Below, in pieces: positions 1 to 13,334 of a DNA stretch of 64,000 bases (position 1 is its first letter; each line of letters starts with the position of its first letter). Position numbers and translations under genes: made by a program. The stretch is from Aldrovandia affinis (lineage: Eukaryota; Chordata; Actinopteri; Notacanthiformes; Halosauridae): NCBI GenBank assembly GCA_029706075.1, contig JAINUG010000014.1, positions 1,384,501-1,448,500 of the forward strand, read 5' to 3'. A model generated the notes under the pieces. The model saw only the letters and a program-made list of their open reading frames with translations, ran no database searches and was not told the DNA's origin.

Positions 1-3000
1 AAAGTTATAGTCCATTTGTAAGGTGTGAGTAGCTTACAACAGATTCATTCAAAGTAATTCACATTACTAATACAAGATGTGGTGGTCAACGGGAACGGTT
101 TGTGGGAAGCAATGCAACCTCATTACTTTTCACGAACGAAGATTAAATCCATCATTTATTAATGCTTTGTTAATGTAGTTAACATATACAATGCTTACCG
201 ATGTCTTGTACATATATTAGTGTCTGATTTGTTTATGTTAAATAATGCATTAGCTCATGTTAGTTAATGAAAGCTTAACAAGGGGGAAGGGGGAGTGGGG
301 GATGGTTTTGGGAAGCAATACAATCTCATTATTTATTTTGAACAAAGGTCAAATACAAACAAGATTAACTTGAGCAAAATCCCCCAGGAAAATCATACTG
401 ACCTCTGTGAGACTTTACACAAGCCTATCTACTGTATAAGTGGGCACTTGCTCCCCCAACATGACAATTTTCTCACAAATTGCCTTAAAAAAAAAAGAAA
501 ATTCTTATTGAGGTACAGAGCATTTCTCTTAAATCAACATTGATGCAGGCTCAGAGCCAATGCTCGTGGTAGGTTTGTGTCCAGCGCCTCAGATTTCCTA
601 GAACCGCCATTGACTGTCAGTCGAAAGAATTATCTCTCTTAAAGCAGGAATAAATTGTCACATTATGTAACGGTTCCACCGTCTCCATAGCATGTGATCT
701 GTATCCACGGTTACTGTGTTGGATTCTCTTAAAGTTTCTGATTGACAGTATGCCTACCGAAACATCCGTCCTCTTCGGAATACCAATTGGGGTTAGAATG
801 CTGGACGTTCGCTTCTGAATCCTGGCCACTGCCAGGATCTCCAAGGATGAGAGAAACTCTTGAAACCACATCAGAAGACCAATAAGCAGAGCCGCAGAAC
901 TCTGACGTCAGACGTCCCGCTATGTTTGAATTGGAATATGTGGATTCAGCGTCTTTCAGTAATTTCCTGCTTTCTTGCCAAAGTGGAGAGTGGTTGTCAG
1001 TGGTAGTTTTGTGCCTTTGTAGTAGTTACCCTGGTTCTCTCTTCGAATGATACTGTACGTAGTCTCCGGACATTTGAAATAATGCAGCGTAAAGTAAATG
1101 GTAATGTAAAGATTCCCTTTTGTGACAACAGGCTAAAGGGTTATCATCTGCCTTGATAACTACCACTGGGGCACCTCGAAGCATGCGCCATAATGCACAG
1201 AAAAATCATTAGACACAGGTGATGGTCCATGAAATGCCTAAGGCTTGCAAAACATAGCCGCACTGCACACGCACATCACTTTCCTCATAGCTCAGGGGAC
1301 ATTGATAATCACTGCTCATTCGATAGAAAGGTTTGTGAATTGAATGAAATGGGCCACGAACTATGTTAGATACTAAATATTTACAAACAAATACATTCAG
1401 TCATACAATTGCAGTCTTCCTCATTAACCTACAAGGCAACCTCTGATCATTTAGAACAGAACTAGTCACTTGTACAGATTAGCTTGGCCATAGTAACAGT
1501 CCTTAACTTGTCCTTACTTACAGTCTGTGCATCTCTAGTTTTTTTTTAGTGCATTGGTTATGTTGTTTTTAATTGGAGTAATGACAGATAGGACAGGCCT
1601 GCTGTAAAACGATATGAGTGAAGGCCATGACAAAAATTCTACAGATGAGTAAATCGTGTAATGAATCACACACCTCCCATATGAACCTGATTACCATTTT
1701 TTCGGATCATTAATTCTCTTGAAAATAGGGTACACTTACCCCACCCCCCCCACCCATTGGCCTTGTGAATCATTACCAGATGCTTATTATCTCAACACTT
1801 AAACCCCCCTACCCCAGACCCCAACTCCCCCCCTTCCCAGGGGGCTTCGGCCATGCCAAGCGCAGGGGATCACGATGCAAATTGGAGGAAGAGAATAATG
1901 ACACTGATATCTCGGATTCACGGGAAATCATGGTTTCTCCCAGGACCCCATTGTCTGGGCGGACTGGCTGCAATCTGCCGTACCGCTGCAATAACAACGG
2001 GAGCAATCTTAATCCACAGAGCCCAAATCTGCATTCTGAGGGAAGGAGCACTGCGGGGCATCTGAGGTGCAGGAAAATATTTACTTGCACATAGTGCTCC
2101 CTCTCGTATCATGTTTCAAGGCCTGCCAATTTGGCCTAATTGCACCCGGCACTGAACCGTCAGGAAAAAAAAATAGGCAATAACCACTACAATTATGGAG
2201 AAAAACTTTAGTAATTTGAATAATTTATTATACAATGGCTGATGAATAAATATAGGTTTCTCGAAAGTCAAGCAATAAGGAGATTTCAATATAAATGCAC
2301 ACCTGATGATGAATGAGATCACATGGGTTAATTGCTTGAATGGTAATTCTTCCTTGCCGTGCGGAGGTTAGAACGTGCGTTGTGGCGGCGCTCCGGCGGT
2401 GTTTTGCAGCAGCTAGGAGAGACGAACATTGATTTGAGGCGAGCTCTGCGAGAATGCACGAGGGGCATCATTAGACAGCCGAGCTGTGAAGTCGCTTCAT
2501 GGAGTGGAGGAGGACTGAAGGTGAGGTGTCATTGATTAACCTCACAGCCGACAAGTCGCTTGACCCGGCACAGTCATTACTGTGCGGTCCCAACGCTCAC
2601 CCCTGCCGCCTTCCCCGTGGAAACAGGGGGAGGGGGGGCCATGGCTTCGGGCTCTGACCTCTTTATGAAATAACCTGTAAAATTCTGGATGGTGGAAACA
2701 GCCCAGCTGTGTCAGTTTACAGTGCAGAAACCGCTCTGCTGGAGAGATCTTGAGCACCGCATTACAATCGGATCATACAAGCGGTCTGGTCTCCCCCGGC
2801 TATGGTGCCATAAACCATTTCCTCTCGATATGTGTGGGGAAACATGTTTGCCGTGCTTATGAGAGGAATGCAAAAGTGCACATTTGGGGGCAGGGGAGGT
2901 GATTGCACGGAATTCAAAGGAAGACTTATGTAAACTAGTGTAGATTGATTCTGCCCCCAACAACTGACCCTAGATCAGTTTCACACACCCCTCCCCCTTC

Positions 3001-3537
3001 CCATAATGGGTTAGGATTAAGCTTGGGTGCCTTGTCAGATCTGTAATTTTCCAGTCGTGTGATTTTCCAGCCGGTATATAGAAACCTTTTGTTCCTAAAA
3101 CCAGCTTCTAACTACTGTGTCAAACGTTGGATCTGCTGCTGCTTATCGACATAAAAAATGTTATTGGGGTATGGACATGCAGGTGGCCATGGCACTGGTG
3201 GTGGCAATGAAGCTGCACAACATATCACCATCATGTCTTCAGACATGCGTTCGGCAGATATGAAACCAATATGGTACAATTACTTGTTCCGTCTGGGCAA
3301 AGATTCCTGTTCCCGCAGAGAGGAAAGGAAAAGAAATGAAGAAGTCAATTATATACACCGTAATAACCTTCTTAAATAATGTGAACTGTCTTCTTCTACA
3401 CACGGTATATATTTGTGCCTCTGTACAGTATTTCTAAGAGATTTTCAATCCAATCTTAATTTTTTTTGGCAAAATCATTTTGCCCCATTTAGTTTGCTTT
3501 GCAATGCATTTGGGCATTATTGTATAATATAATAATA
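1..3537. other. Unassigned intergenic DNA
   Basis: I see no gene in this stretch. Open frames are short, overlap on both strands and carry no recognisable domain. The part around 2340-2760 is GC-richer and free of obvious repeats. Around 50-330 two diverged versions of a phrase like GGGAAGCAATrCAAyCTCATTA occur (near 107 and 311), suggesting an old local duplication. Confidence 0.5.
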
Positions 3538-3681
3538 TGTGCCATTTAGCAGATGCTTTTATCCAAACCAACTTACAGTAGTGAATGCATAGATATTTCA
3601 GTATTTGTGGTCCCAATGGGAACCCACAACCTAAGCGTTGTCAGCATCAGGCTCTAGGCTACCTGCTGAGCCACACAGAAC
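3538..3681 (-). repeat. tRNA-derived SINE (family B), minus strand
   Basis: Read on the minus strand, this begins with a tRNA-like A box (TGGCTCAGCAGGTAG) and continues through a B-box-like GGTTGTGGGTTCCC. It ends in the fish SINE/LINE tail GTTkGGATAAAAGCATCTGCTAAATG-like sequence near 3545-3575. Two other copies lie at about 45160-45320 (minus) and 49808-49995 (plus), and the three align by eye over most of their length. SINEs of this kind are Pol III transcribed and moved by LINE proteins. Confidence 0.75.
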
Positions 3682-3904
3682 TTTATTTTCTCATAATTCA
3701 AGTCACGTTTGATTTGTGATCATGTAAGAAACAGAAATAGGCATTTTAGAACAGGTATCTCCCTATATTCAAATGATCTGTGCATTCAATATTTGAAAAA
3801 CAGGTTACCACTCTCTTAACCTGTTTTACAGGTGCGGAGTGCATCTGTCTACGGTGACGTCTGTTGTACTGCTGCTGTACTGATGTCTTGATCTAGTTGT
3901 GATT

Positions 3905-3990
3905 GTTCTTGTCATTTAAAATGCACTCATTGTAAGTTGCTCTGGATAAGAGGGTCTGCTAAATGCCTAAAATGTAAATGTTACATTCCT
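3905..3990 (+). repeat. SINE/LINE 3'-tail fragment
   Basis: The sequence contains GTAAGTTGCTCTGGATAAG followed by GGTCTGCTAAATGCC and AAATGTAAATG. This is the 3' tail shared by many fish SINEs and their partner LINEs. No tRNA-like head is visible upstream, so it is a truncated copy or a LINE end. Confidence 0.6.
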
Positions 3991-4019
3991 GTACCTGAAA
4001 ATGCCATTTTCATATTACT

Positions 4020-4715
4020 CACACAGTACATTTTTACAGGTGTACTATTGAAAGCGTCATGTCCAGCTGCATCACCACCTGGTACGACAACGAGCGGGAT
4101 CGGCAGAGGCTCCAGAGTGTGGTGCAGTCGCCCCAGAGGATCACAGGTGGTGTACTGCCTAACCTGAGGGACATACACACCATGAGGTGCATGGCGAAGG
4201 CCAAAAAGATCATCGCTGACCCCAGCCACCCAAGGAATGACCTCTTCATTAAGAAGCAGGCCAAGAGGAAGTCTGGCTATATCAGGATTGCGGCTAACAC
4301 TAACCGCCTCAGGCACAGCTTTTACCCCCAGGCCATCCAGATGCTGAGTTGAGACCCCCGTACAACTGCTCAAACCTTTGCTGCTATGCATACTGTTTAA
4401 CACTTCACTGTGTTACTGCCTATATATACACTTTCCGAAGACTCTTTTAACTACTTTGTTTTTCTATTTATCTATTTTTATCTATTCGTCTATTGCACTA
4501 TTGTTGTACATATTTTTCAAGACCCTATTCAAATTTCATTAAGATTTTATTACTTTTCATTATTTAACTGTTTGTCTATCTTGTTTGTTGATTGAGTGAT
4601 TGTCAGTGTCTGTGAGTTGAGAGAGTAACAACGGGACAAAGAATCTCACTGCCGTGTACGCCATGTGCATGTGATCAATCAATAAACTTGACTTGACTTG
4701 ACGGTGCCTCGACAT
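4020..4715 (+). pseudogene. 5'-truncated LINE (L2/CR1-like): C-terminal reverse-transcriptase tail plus 3' UTR
   Basis: An open frame from about 4038 to the TGA after 4349 encodes the C-terminal end of a non-LTR retrotransposon ORF2. It contains the features IESVMSSCITTWY, a DIHTMRCMAKAKKI block and the closing NRLRHSFYPQAIQMLS, which match the region after the reverse-transcriptase domain of fish L2/CR1-like LINEs. The endonuclease and the catalytic reverse-transcriptase core are missing, as expected of a copy truncated during reverse transcription. The 3' UTR runs to AATAAACTTGACTTGACTTG at about 4681-4702, a short tandem tail typical of these LINEs. The antisense strand is also open here but has no family match. 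Confidence 0.8.
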
Positions 4716-5945
4716 TCCTGTCACTTGTCAAATCTTTCTTTCATGCTGTGCCTTCTGTGGTTGTCCATGCAACATTGTTTAGTTTGTGTGTACAGGGAGT
4801 GTGGGAAGTGTGCATCGCTTCCCTGCCTTAGTGTACAACAAGGACATGCAACTCAGTCGCTTCCATCAGCTGTGTAATGATGTCACAAAGGGGAACAATG
4901 GAAGGCTGGAAAGGGCTGCCCGGCTGTGTGGAACAAACCTCCATTGTTGCCATGCCGATGCACACTCATTCCTTTGGACCAAACTCCCTCTCCTCCTCCT
5001 CTTTGCCTAAAGAGGATTACCCCGTCTCAAAGTAATGCATCTGGCTGCCGTTTCTCCAGCCCCTTCTTCAAAGAGAAGAGTCTTGCATCCCCTGCAGAGA
5101 CAGACATTCGGTCATCCGCTCCGTACTTTAAAAAGAAAAAGGGGGGCAGCGATGACAACTTTTATTTATCTCCTTGTAGCACTCGGGAAAGAAATATGTG
5201 TGGGGGTGGATGGAGATGAAACAGAAAGAGAGGAAACTCCAGCGTTGGTATAATGGTCCTTGTCCTATGGGAAGTCCCATAAGCAGGGAGAAGGATGAGA
5301 GATACCCCCCCTTCCCCCATAAAAACCCACCCATAGAAAGAAGGTCCCTCAATGTATCCCCTGGCTGCTGGGCCAGCCCGCAGGTGGTGGTCTATGATCT
5401 GGAGGAGTGAACAGAATGGGAGAAAACGCATCGGCCGATAAATCCTCTTCCTGCTCTGACCTGCAGACACCAGGCCTCAGCTGGCGGCTGGGTAGGAGAG
5501 AAGACCCTGGCTGGAGGTGAAGCGTTTCCACGCTCCCAGGTAGGGGGCGGAGGGGGCAAAGGAGGGGGCCGCATAGTCCCCCCCACCCCCCGGGTCCTAT
5601 TCACAGATAGGTATGTAAGAACCTTTAGAAGAAAAGCAACAACGTGCCAAGCACAATATGGTGAGCACTCAAACACAGGGATACTGTGAGCGATTCATGT
5701 AATGTTTTAGCTGTAAAATATATTAAACCTGGAGACAGAATGTACTGTGACTCAGAGCTGCATGTTAGACACTTACAAAAGAATAGGGGGGAAGGGTACA
5801 CTGGAGTCTGTGTAGTCTACTCAAGCTCTGAAATGAGTCAGATGCACTGAAGAGCATGTTAGATATAACAACATTCTTTTGCGCTATAATAATTCAACAT
5901 ACTATAAATCTCAGCGCAAATGGGCATTTCAATAGTCAAGAAACA
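4716..5945. other. Unassigned intergenic DNA
   Basis: No gene or clear repeat is recognised. Open frames occur on both strands around 4926-5676 but are low in complexity (runs of P, S and K), end without motifs and contradict one another. Confidence 0.45.
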
Positions 5946-6164
5946 TGGGGTGGGCAACCCTGGTCCTGGACTGCCTGAGACGTTTCTCTCCAAAACCCAA
6001 GCCTGAGTGTGGGTCTGAATGGTGAAATGTTAAATACTGTACCTTCAGCACACAGTCACCTGCATTCATTAAATCAAATAATGAATCCAATTATGTAGTT
6101 ATGGGTTTGATTGGAGAAACACCTCTGGCACTCCAGGTCCCAGGTTGCCTACCCCTGGCCTAGA
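5946..6164. mobile_element. MITE with hAT-like terminal inverted repeats
   Basis: The left end reads GGGTGGGCAACCCTGGTCCT and the right end is its imperfect inverse, AGGTCCCAGGTTGCCTACCC. They bound about 215 bp with no coding capacity. This matches a common fish MITE class whose ends begin CAGGGGTGGGCAACCC. A clean 8-bp target duplication is not visible, probably because of age. Confidence 0.6.
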
Positions 6165-7313
6165 ATATGTAATCTTGGATGACAAAATTTGAATTTTTCC
6201 ATATTAAATAAGAATGATTAGAATTATAACACTTGCAATAGGTAGGTAGGTAAAGGCAAAATAAAAGTTTGGGGCTTTATTGTGTGGCTGTGTAGTCACA
6301 GAGTTGTATCTGAATTCTGTGTGTTTACATGAGGTCAGAGGGTACAGAAGTTAATATTTCTAAGGACTGAGTATAAGGCCATTATAGTTATTTCTGTGGG
6401 AGACCCCACAGACCCGACTCTCAGTGCTGTATAGGTATGGATTATTCCCCGCCAACCTGTACCTTTGGCGGATGGCATACCTGCCATCCCAATATGGCTT
6501 TGCCTTTTTTGTCAGTTTGGCCCTGCAGTTCACCCCATTGACCCCCTCCCCCATACACACACACCCTCCTTCCCTCCCCCTTCAACTCTCCTGAATGCAT
6601 GCGAAGAAAAATTAATTTCCATCTTTTGGAAGAGCTGAGTTTTGAAGTGTTACATCTGCTGCGGCACTGTATGGGGCAGGCGATTGGCTGGGTGACAGAC
6701 TGATATTAATACCCCTGCCTGAGTCACGCTTACCAGAATCAGTGTGCACTCAATCAAGGCCCTCCCCATGTCACACCCCCCTGGCCCCTCAGTCTGACTC
6801 CTCTCACACCTTCCTGGAACCAGGACCCCCAAACCGTGAGGTCCAGAGCGGCCAATTGCCGTCGGACTCTCTTCCCAGTTCTGCTCGCCTCATGGCCCCT
6901 GTGTATTATTCACACGCTGACCTGGGGTCAGTATAAAAGCCCTTAAAAGCATGCGAACATACACCTTTTTCTCCATGTGAGAGACGTGTGATCTGGGCCT
7001 CTGTGAGTGTTGAGTGATTGCGGCACAATGAAATTAGGTCCCTTCACCTTGGGGGGTGGGGGGGTGTTCAAAACATAATTACAGTGAAATGGTGCAATCT
7101 GGCCCCCCTGCCCTCTGCTGCCTCTCGCATGACACAAGACACCCCACTCCTTGGTGGAAGCTAGTGCTCACACCGTTACACAGTGTTGCCTTCTCATTCT
7201 GCCATTCTCCCATGTGTTATGGAATTAGTTTATAAATAATTGCAATTAAAATTAAGACACATACAACAGCTAACTTTATTATTCATATTATTATTTATAT
7301 TATCCATTACATT
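6165..7313. other. Unassigned intergenic DNA
   Basis: No gene or repeat family is recognised. A short TAGG tandem run lies near 6240-6252. Confidence 0.45.
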
Positions 7314-7321
7314 GTCCCTTT

Positions 7322-7820
7322 TAGGGGTGTGCAGACTAAGAAAAAAACAAAAATATATATATATTCATCTGGGCAATTTTACGTCTATGACTACAATATA
7401 AATATTTTTGGAAATTTCACAGTCGAAAAAAATTGCTGAGAATTTCAAAAACAATGGAAAACTGCTTTACTCCCTACTTTGCTGAAAGGCAGGATAAAAT
7501 GTCAGACGAAGCATAGTGAATGAAGAGCAGCTGAACCTGACCTTCAAGCTGAAACAAATTCAGGTGAGCGGTCTCTTGTCAGCAATGTATGGCTGGACAA
7601 CAAACCACATCGCATAATGCAAAATTTCATAGTATATTCATGAACAAGAGACAAACAAAATAAATCTTTGCTGAATGCGTCCTGACAATTATGCCTACAA
7701 CTAGAAATCGTCATATTTTCATGTATTTAAGTTTTTTCCGACTATGACAATATCCAAATATGATGACACAAATAACGGATACGACAGGACTGCGACCATA
7801 GCGAGGCCTGCACGCCCCTA
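7322..7820. mobile_element. Non-autonomous hAT element
   Basis: This 499-bp element is bounded by TAGGGGTGTGCAG on the left and the inverse CTGCACGCCCCTA on the right. It is flanked by an 8-bp direct repeat GTCCCTTT (7314-7321 and 7821-7828), the target-site length of hAT transposases. The interior is AT-rich and has no transposase frame, so it must have been moved in trans. Confidence 0.85.
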
Positions 7821-7828
7821 GTCCCTTT

Positions 7829-8895
7829 CCACCACTCGATTCTATTTTTCAGAAGAAACTCTGGATAATAGCGTTGTTCCTATCTGGGAATCAAACCAGC
7901 AACCTTCTAGTTCCTTAACCAATACACAACACCCCAAGCCTTGCTGATCCATCTTAACAATGTACATGTGATGACGTCAACCCTTGCTGTCATCACTTTT
8001 CCTTTGATGCACCACTTGCATAAAGCCTATAGGGGTCGCTAATTCCTTCTGTCCAGGAGTCACTGGTAGGTGCAGGGGTGTGACGCTTGCTGTGGCAGAC
8101 TCGTGAAAAGAACAGGATTTTCCTGTCCTCTCCTGCTTAAGGAGAGAGTGAAGAGGAGTAATGCATTTGTAGTTTTCGTCCACAGGAGCAGGCGTGAAAA
8201 TATTGATTGCCTCCTTCGCCCCTAATGAGCCAGGTGCTGAAAAGACCCCCGTTTGGGTTCAGCTGATGAATAACACTTCTGGCTTTAAGGCAAACGCGCC
8301 GGAGCTCAGTGCACCGGCCACCAGCGAGCGACGGAGAGCAAGGGGTAACTCTGATTGATTCCGCACCTGGGATTCATTGGTCCAAACAGCCCATCTGGTT
8401 TTCTTATCCCCCCCCCACCCCGGTTTTGGCTGCGTGGGGCACGGACTGCGCACAGGAACCCCGGCGACTGCAAAGTGCTTCCTCCCCAAACGCCTTCCTT
8501 CATTCTGTCCTCCGACGGCTTCAGCATACCGTACATTGATCAATATCTGACAGCTCCCCCAAAAAGACAGATATTACTGAGAAAAGTGCATGTCCCGCAA
8601 CAAAGCGGGAAACATGAGATTGATTTTGAATCAATCTGGGGGGGGGGGGCAGGGCACTCTGGGCGAAGTACACACTAGAATGGTTTTATTGCGCATTTCT
8701 CAAAGCAAATTTTAAGTTGGAAAAAAAATTGTTCAGTTCATTTTTACTCAGTTAAACCCCTAATTGTAATTTCAATGTTCTAACATAACGTGAAGAAAGA
8801 GAAGGCTACAATGTGAGACACAGTTAAGAGGAAGCTTTGTGATTACTCACCAATGGATTATTCAATCAATAGTTAATTCAGGAAAATTAATTTTT
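7829..8895. other. Unassigned intergenic DNA
   Basis: No gene is recognised. Open frames on both strands between 8259 and 8678 overlap each other and have no domain. Poly-C (8407-8416) and poly-G (8638-8650) runs interrupt the region. Confidence 0.45.
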
Positions 8896-8929
8896 AAATG
8901 ACATTTTATTTGTAATTAATGAACAAAAA

Positions 8930-9072
8930 GCTTTACAGTTGTCATTTTTTTGGACATTATAGAGTATTTTGTGTTGATCAGTGGCAAGAAATCCCAATTA
9001 AATCCATTTTGATTCCACAAAGTAAGAAAATAAAATGTGAAAAATGAAGGGGTGAATACTTTGTATACCCTT
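8930..9072 (+). mobile_element. Tc1-like transposon end (fragment)
   Basis: The stretch ends in AAAATGTGAAAAATGAAGG then GGTGAATACTTTGTATACC, which closely resembles the terminal repeat of fish Tc1-like elements (family consensus ends GGGGTCTGAATACTTTC). No transposase frame remains. A TA dinucleotide repeat follows immediately. Confidence 0.55.
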
Positions 9073-9107
9073 TTTATATATACTGTATATATATATATAT
9101 ATATAGA
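9073..9107. repeat. TA dinucleotide repeat
   Basis: Alternating TA with one ACTG interruption. Confidence 0.9.
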
Positions 9108-11179
9108 TACACACATTCAGTGTTTCACTAAAACACAGCACACCCTAGACGATAGGACATAACTGTCTTGAATTGCTCTCTTTGCTCATCTCTGCACCAA
9201 GCTACGTAAGTGACTGCTATTGGTTTTTTTAACTGTCGGTTTAAGCCATGCCTGTCAAATATATTTTTTCAGAAAGCCCATTTACACTGAACAAATAGCC
9301 TTGCAGGAAAGGAAGGCATCTCCACCTTTTCGCACACAGCAGACGACCTGGCGTGGGTAGAACTTTCCGGACCTGTCAGTCGAAATAGTTGTCATAGCAA
9401 CGGGGGGGGGAAAGTTATCAGAAACTCATTCTGTCTGTAGAAATACAGTAACGGGAGACTTCTGCGTGGCTCAGGCGGTAAAGGGCTTTCATTGCAAGTG
9501 CAGGCTGGGCCCTGTAGATACAGTTGACTTAGTGCAACATCCTATGGCCAGGGCAACCAACTAGCTCAACATAAACTGCTTCTATCACTGGCCATGAATG
9601 AAGGCATCTGCTTATGTGTCAAAGAATGCCTTATAAGGTGTGTCTTATTATACAGGAGAAGAGGAGTACCCCTTGCTAAAAAGTATATTTCAAAGGGCTT
9701 CTATGGGAAACCACCAATGTTTTCTGCCACGGAAGCAGAACTCACAAGCTACTTACCTCACAATACAACTGTGGCTATTTATATGGTAAATCATATATAT
9801 TTCAATTTGGACTAATCGTTTTTCAAGGAAAGTTCTGTATTCTAATCATAAGGTACACAGGTTCTTGGCCATTTGTTTTTGCACTGATCTCAGATCTACG
9901 CAAAATAAACAAACTTTTCAGCCTCTAAAACTAAGGGCCTCACGAATGCCTTTACCTTCAGTTCAGAGATGATGGAAACGCAGTAATGATAGTAATTATT
10001 GGACTCTCTTCCTCTCTTCCTGTAGCAGAGCACATGTTTGCCCACTCCACATGGCCTTTTTCCAGTGTCCAAACCACTCTCTGAGATGGATTCAATGACC
10101 TTTACATGATGGTAATCATTGCTACAGTAGCACTGATGAGACCTGTAACCACTAGGTCTCTGGCTCATCTATAAATCTGGGATTTGACGTAGTCACACAT
10201 GTGCGTGGTCGACGTGATTATCCCAGGAAAATGGGACAGACCCTGGGGCGCCGAGTGAGCATCCAGTCTGAGTAACAGGGGAATAAACGCACACAAGCCC
10301 GTTGGCCCCACCGTATTCTGGCTCCAGACGTGAGCTGGGAATTGATCCAGTCATGTCACAATGTCATCGGCTATTTTCATGTGGGTAAAGTGGATGCTTG
10401 TGTATTCAGGCAGGTATCCATATTTTTACCGTAAGTATTTAAGAAAAAAATAGTTTTGAAGTGATAGAATGAGATCAGTCATGATGATCATATAGGTGGT
10501 TGGGTATTCTGCATACACTGATAAACAGGGTTAAAACAATCTAAAGTGGGGTTTTACACTATCTGGGGGCAACTGTAAATATTGCATGGTGCGGGAGCCA
10601 GCGTTGCAATTATTCAGAGGTAGTTGCAATGCTATACAACACGAAAAGCTCTTATATAGCCTAGTGCTCTTCTTGCGAACAACCCAGGGCACTTTACAAA
10701 GAAAAAAATAAAAGTTGCCAGAGTACCCTCAAAAAGTAATGTCTAAAAGATGCACCAAACAATTATAATTATATTAAACCTGTAAGTACCATTGATTTGG
10801 TGTGTGCTTGAAAACACTTGCCTGTACTTTTTTCCCTTGGAAACACAACATGTAAAATTCAAATTTGACGCATGTTAAACAACTGCAGTAAAAGAGAACA
10901 ATTTACAGCATTCCACCATCCTTCGAAAGGCTTCGGAAATGACCGTCCGTCTTCTTGTCGATATGCGAGTTTGTAGGTGTAGATGATAACTCCTGAACGA
11001 TAAACAGATGTGTTCTTAAAGAGGGACATTTTATCTCTCTCAGGAGACTGCACTTCATTAAAGAGTGACATTTGCTACACTGGCCACAGTTTCACCCCTC
11101 CAAATTTCAAATATGTGTACTGCAAGCGAAGTGCACATGTTATGATGTAGCTTTAAGGATATAAAGATTTTATAGGACT
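9108..11179. other. Unassigned intergenic DNA
   Basis: No gene is recognised. The segment near 10640-10705 (CTTCTTGCGAACAACCCAGG then GGCACTTTACAAAG) resembles a decayed LINE 3' UTR, but too little remains to assign it. Confidence 0.4.
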
Positions 11180-11180
11180 A

Positions 11181-11289
11181 AAGTTCTAGAACACCCCCAT
11201 TTTCCAGGTTATTCACTAGACTTGAACTGCTTAAATTCCAGTAAAAACTGGAAAATGGGAGTGTTCTAAAACTTTTGACCGGTAGTGAA
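11181..11289. mobile_element. Short Tc1-type MITE
   Basis: The element is a foldback. AGAACACCCCCATTTTCCAG at about 11189 is matched in inverse by CTGGAAAATGGGAGTGTTCT near 11250. The right end, AACTTTTGACCGGTAGTG, is the typical Tc1/mariner terminal repeat CACTACCGGTCAAAAGTT read in inverse. There is no coding capacity. Confidence 0.65.
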
Positions 11290-12740
11290 TGTCATTCAAA
11301 TGTGCCTTAAAGTTATTCTGGTGTGCACAGTGCGTGAGTTTGGCTGCCCTGGTTCCAGACTGACAAAGATGTTTCAAGGGCCTTTCTCCCTCTCATCACT
11401 TAATCCCACAGTTAGATCAATTATTAAGGGAAATTAAAGCCAGTGTCTTTATGCTTAGCTTATGCTGTACTATTGTATGAAAAGAGATCAAGAAAATCTG
11501 TGGAACAGGCTGCCCCCCTCCTCCCCTCCCCTGTAGATTGATTAAAAATCTGTCTGTTTCCCGCTTTGTTGTAAATGTGAGATACTCTTCTGGTGTATGT
11601 ATGATAATATTTGTCTTTTTTCTGTTTGTCAAATACCTTGCAAAAAGGAAAGTAGGTGGTGACATCAGGGAGTTTTTCTTGCATTGGGTTAAAATAAGAA
11701 TAAGCGATCCCCAGCCAGGTAGCTAGCAAAACTTGATGAATTAACTTTGTTATGTCCGATAAATATTTTCCCATTAATATTAAAATGGAAGGGGGCAGCA
11801 CATTTAAATATTCCTTACGTAAATATAGAATTAGCACAATGCTGTTTAAGTCACAGCTAGCGCTATTTGTGCAGAAGAGGTGGCGAGATAACTTCCTTAG
11901 GCACTGCTGTTTTTACATTTGAAATAATTACATGTTTGCTTTTATTTACTTACAATGGGGAATCTCCTCTCTAATGTTGCAAAGTAGCAATTGTTGCAAT
12001 TATTCCATGTTTCAGTTAGTTAACCAGCTGTCTCTTCTGTCGTGGTAGTTAACCAGCTTTTTGTTTTAAATTCATCACTTAAAGGAAATACGTACGTATG
12101 TTCTTTACATGTTTCCAATTTTGGATCAAATACATTTCTACTCTTACTCAGAAGGTCACGGGTGGACAGGAGACAGATTGGGTTTCTGTAATGTGTTACA
12201 GAAGTTCCCTGATGGCCTGGGCCTAGCTCAGAATCTGTTGGGGGGGGCGATAAGATCTCTGTGTGGGCCGAGACGTGAGGTTCGCCTGTCTCCCTAGAGG
12301 TGCTGGGACCAATCTGGAGAGAGGAAGCTGTGTGGCGTTCCGCTGGGATCACCCATCTCCGTTCGTGTCAGGAAACCGGTGGAGGCTCACAACCAATGTG
12401 CTGCCGATCGCTGACTCCTACCAACTAATCAAAAGGCTTTGCTCTTAACAGCTCTTAACCAAGGGAATGATTGTGATTTGTTGAAATCAGTGGGTCGCTG
12501 ATGACACAAGATAGCCCCATATATCTTTTACCCAGGTTTGAGAAGCCTCAGTCCCCCTGTCACATGATTACACAAGTCTAAACACAGATACAGATCCCTC
12601 ATCTGTAATGAATTAATTTTAGACTTGATTGCATCTAATGCAATGACTAGTGTGCTCTCCACATCAAGTAAACTTTTAATCCTTTTGCCTTTCATTGCCT
12701 TTTATATTGTTTTATTATATTGAATTATATAATTATATTA
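11290..12740. other. Unassigned intergenic DNA
   Basis: No gene is recognised. A minus-strand open frame of 125 codons around 11460-11837 and a 110-codon frame at 12020-12352 have no motif and AT-driven composition. Confidence 0.4.
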
Positions 12741-12960
12741 TGAGGCTGGCAGTGTGTTGTAATGGTTAGGGAGCTGGGCTTGTAACTCGGAGGTTGCAGG
12801 TTCAATTCCCAGGTGGGGCACTGCTGTTGTACCCTTGAGCAAGGTACTTAACCTGAATTGCTTCAGTAAAATATCCATTTGTATAAATGGATTGTATGTA
12901 AAGAAATGTAAACTGTGTAAGTCTGCTAAATGCCTAAAATGTAAATGTAAAAATGTAATC
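12741..12960 (+). repeat. tRNA-derived SINE (family A)
   Basis: The tRNA-like head holds an A-box region (AATGGTTAGGGAGCTGGG) and a B box (GGTTCAATTCC, about 12799-12809). The body continues GGGGCACTGCTGTTGTACCC and CTTGAGCAAGGTACTTAACC. The tail TCTGCTAAATGCCTAAAATG is the shared fish SINE tail. Related copies lie at 37655-37855 (plus) and 43863-44070 (minus). Confidence 0.85.
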
Positions 12961-13074
12961 ATAACTTATCATTTTATTTCATATTTAATATTTGATTACC
13001 TTTATTGTCTTATTCATTTTATGTTTGTTTTTATTGTAAATTTTACATTTGTTATTTTAATTGATTGTATTCTT

Positions 13075-13165
13075 GTTGAACACTTGGAGCTGTATTCTGT
13101 ATGAAAGGTGCTATATAAATAAAGTTCTTCTTCTTTTTATTATTATGAATTATTATTATTAATCA
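13075..13165 (+). repeat. LINE 3' terminus
   Basis: The phrase GAAAGGTGCTATATAAATAA followed by AGTTCTTCTTC and TTATTATTATG is the usual end of fish LINEs (GCGCTATATAAATAAA plus a short tandem tail). No upstream coding remains. Confidence 0.55.
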
Positions 13166-13334
13166 TTATAAAAAGATTATAGTAAATGATGGACACACTG
13201 AGGGGTATAATGCAGTTGGGTGATCCCTCTAAACTGCCACGCTAGTTAATTGATGAAACCTAGTTCAAGACAGTTTAAAGGTACAGGGGGCAGACAAACT
13301 AATGGAAACACCAAACATTATATATATTTATTAA

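Noticed and set aside
3981-4403. A 140-codon minus-strand open frame
   Set aside because: It is antisense to the LINE C-terminal frame, which has clear family motifs on the plus strand.
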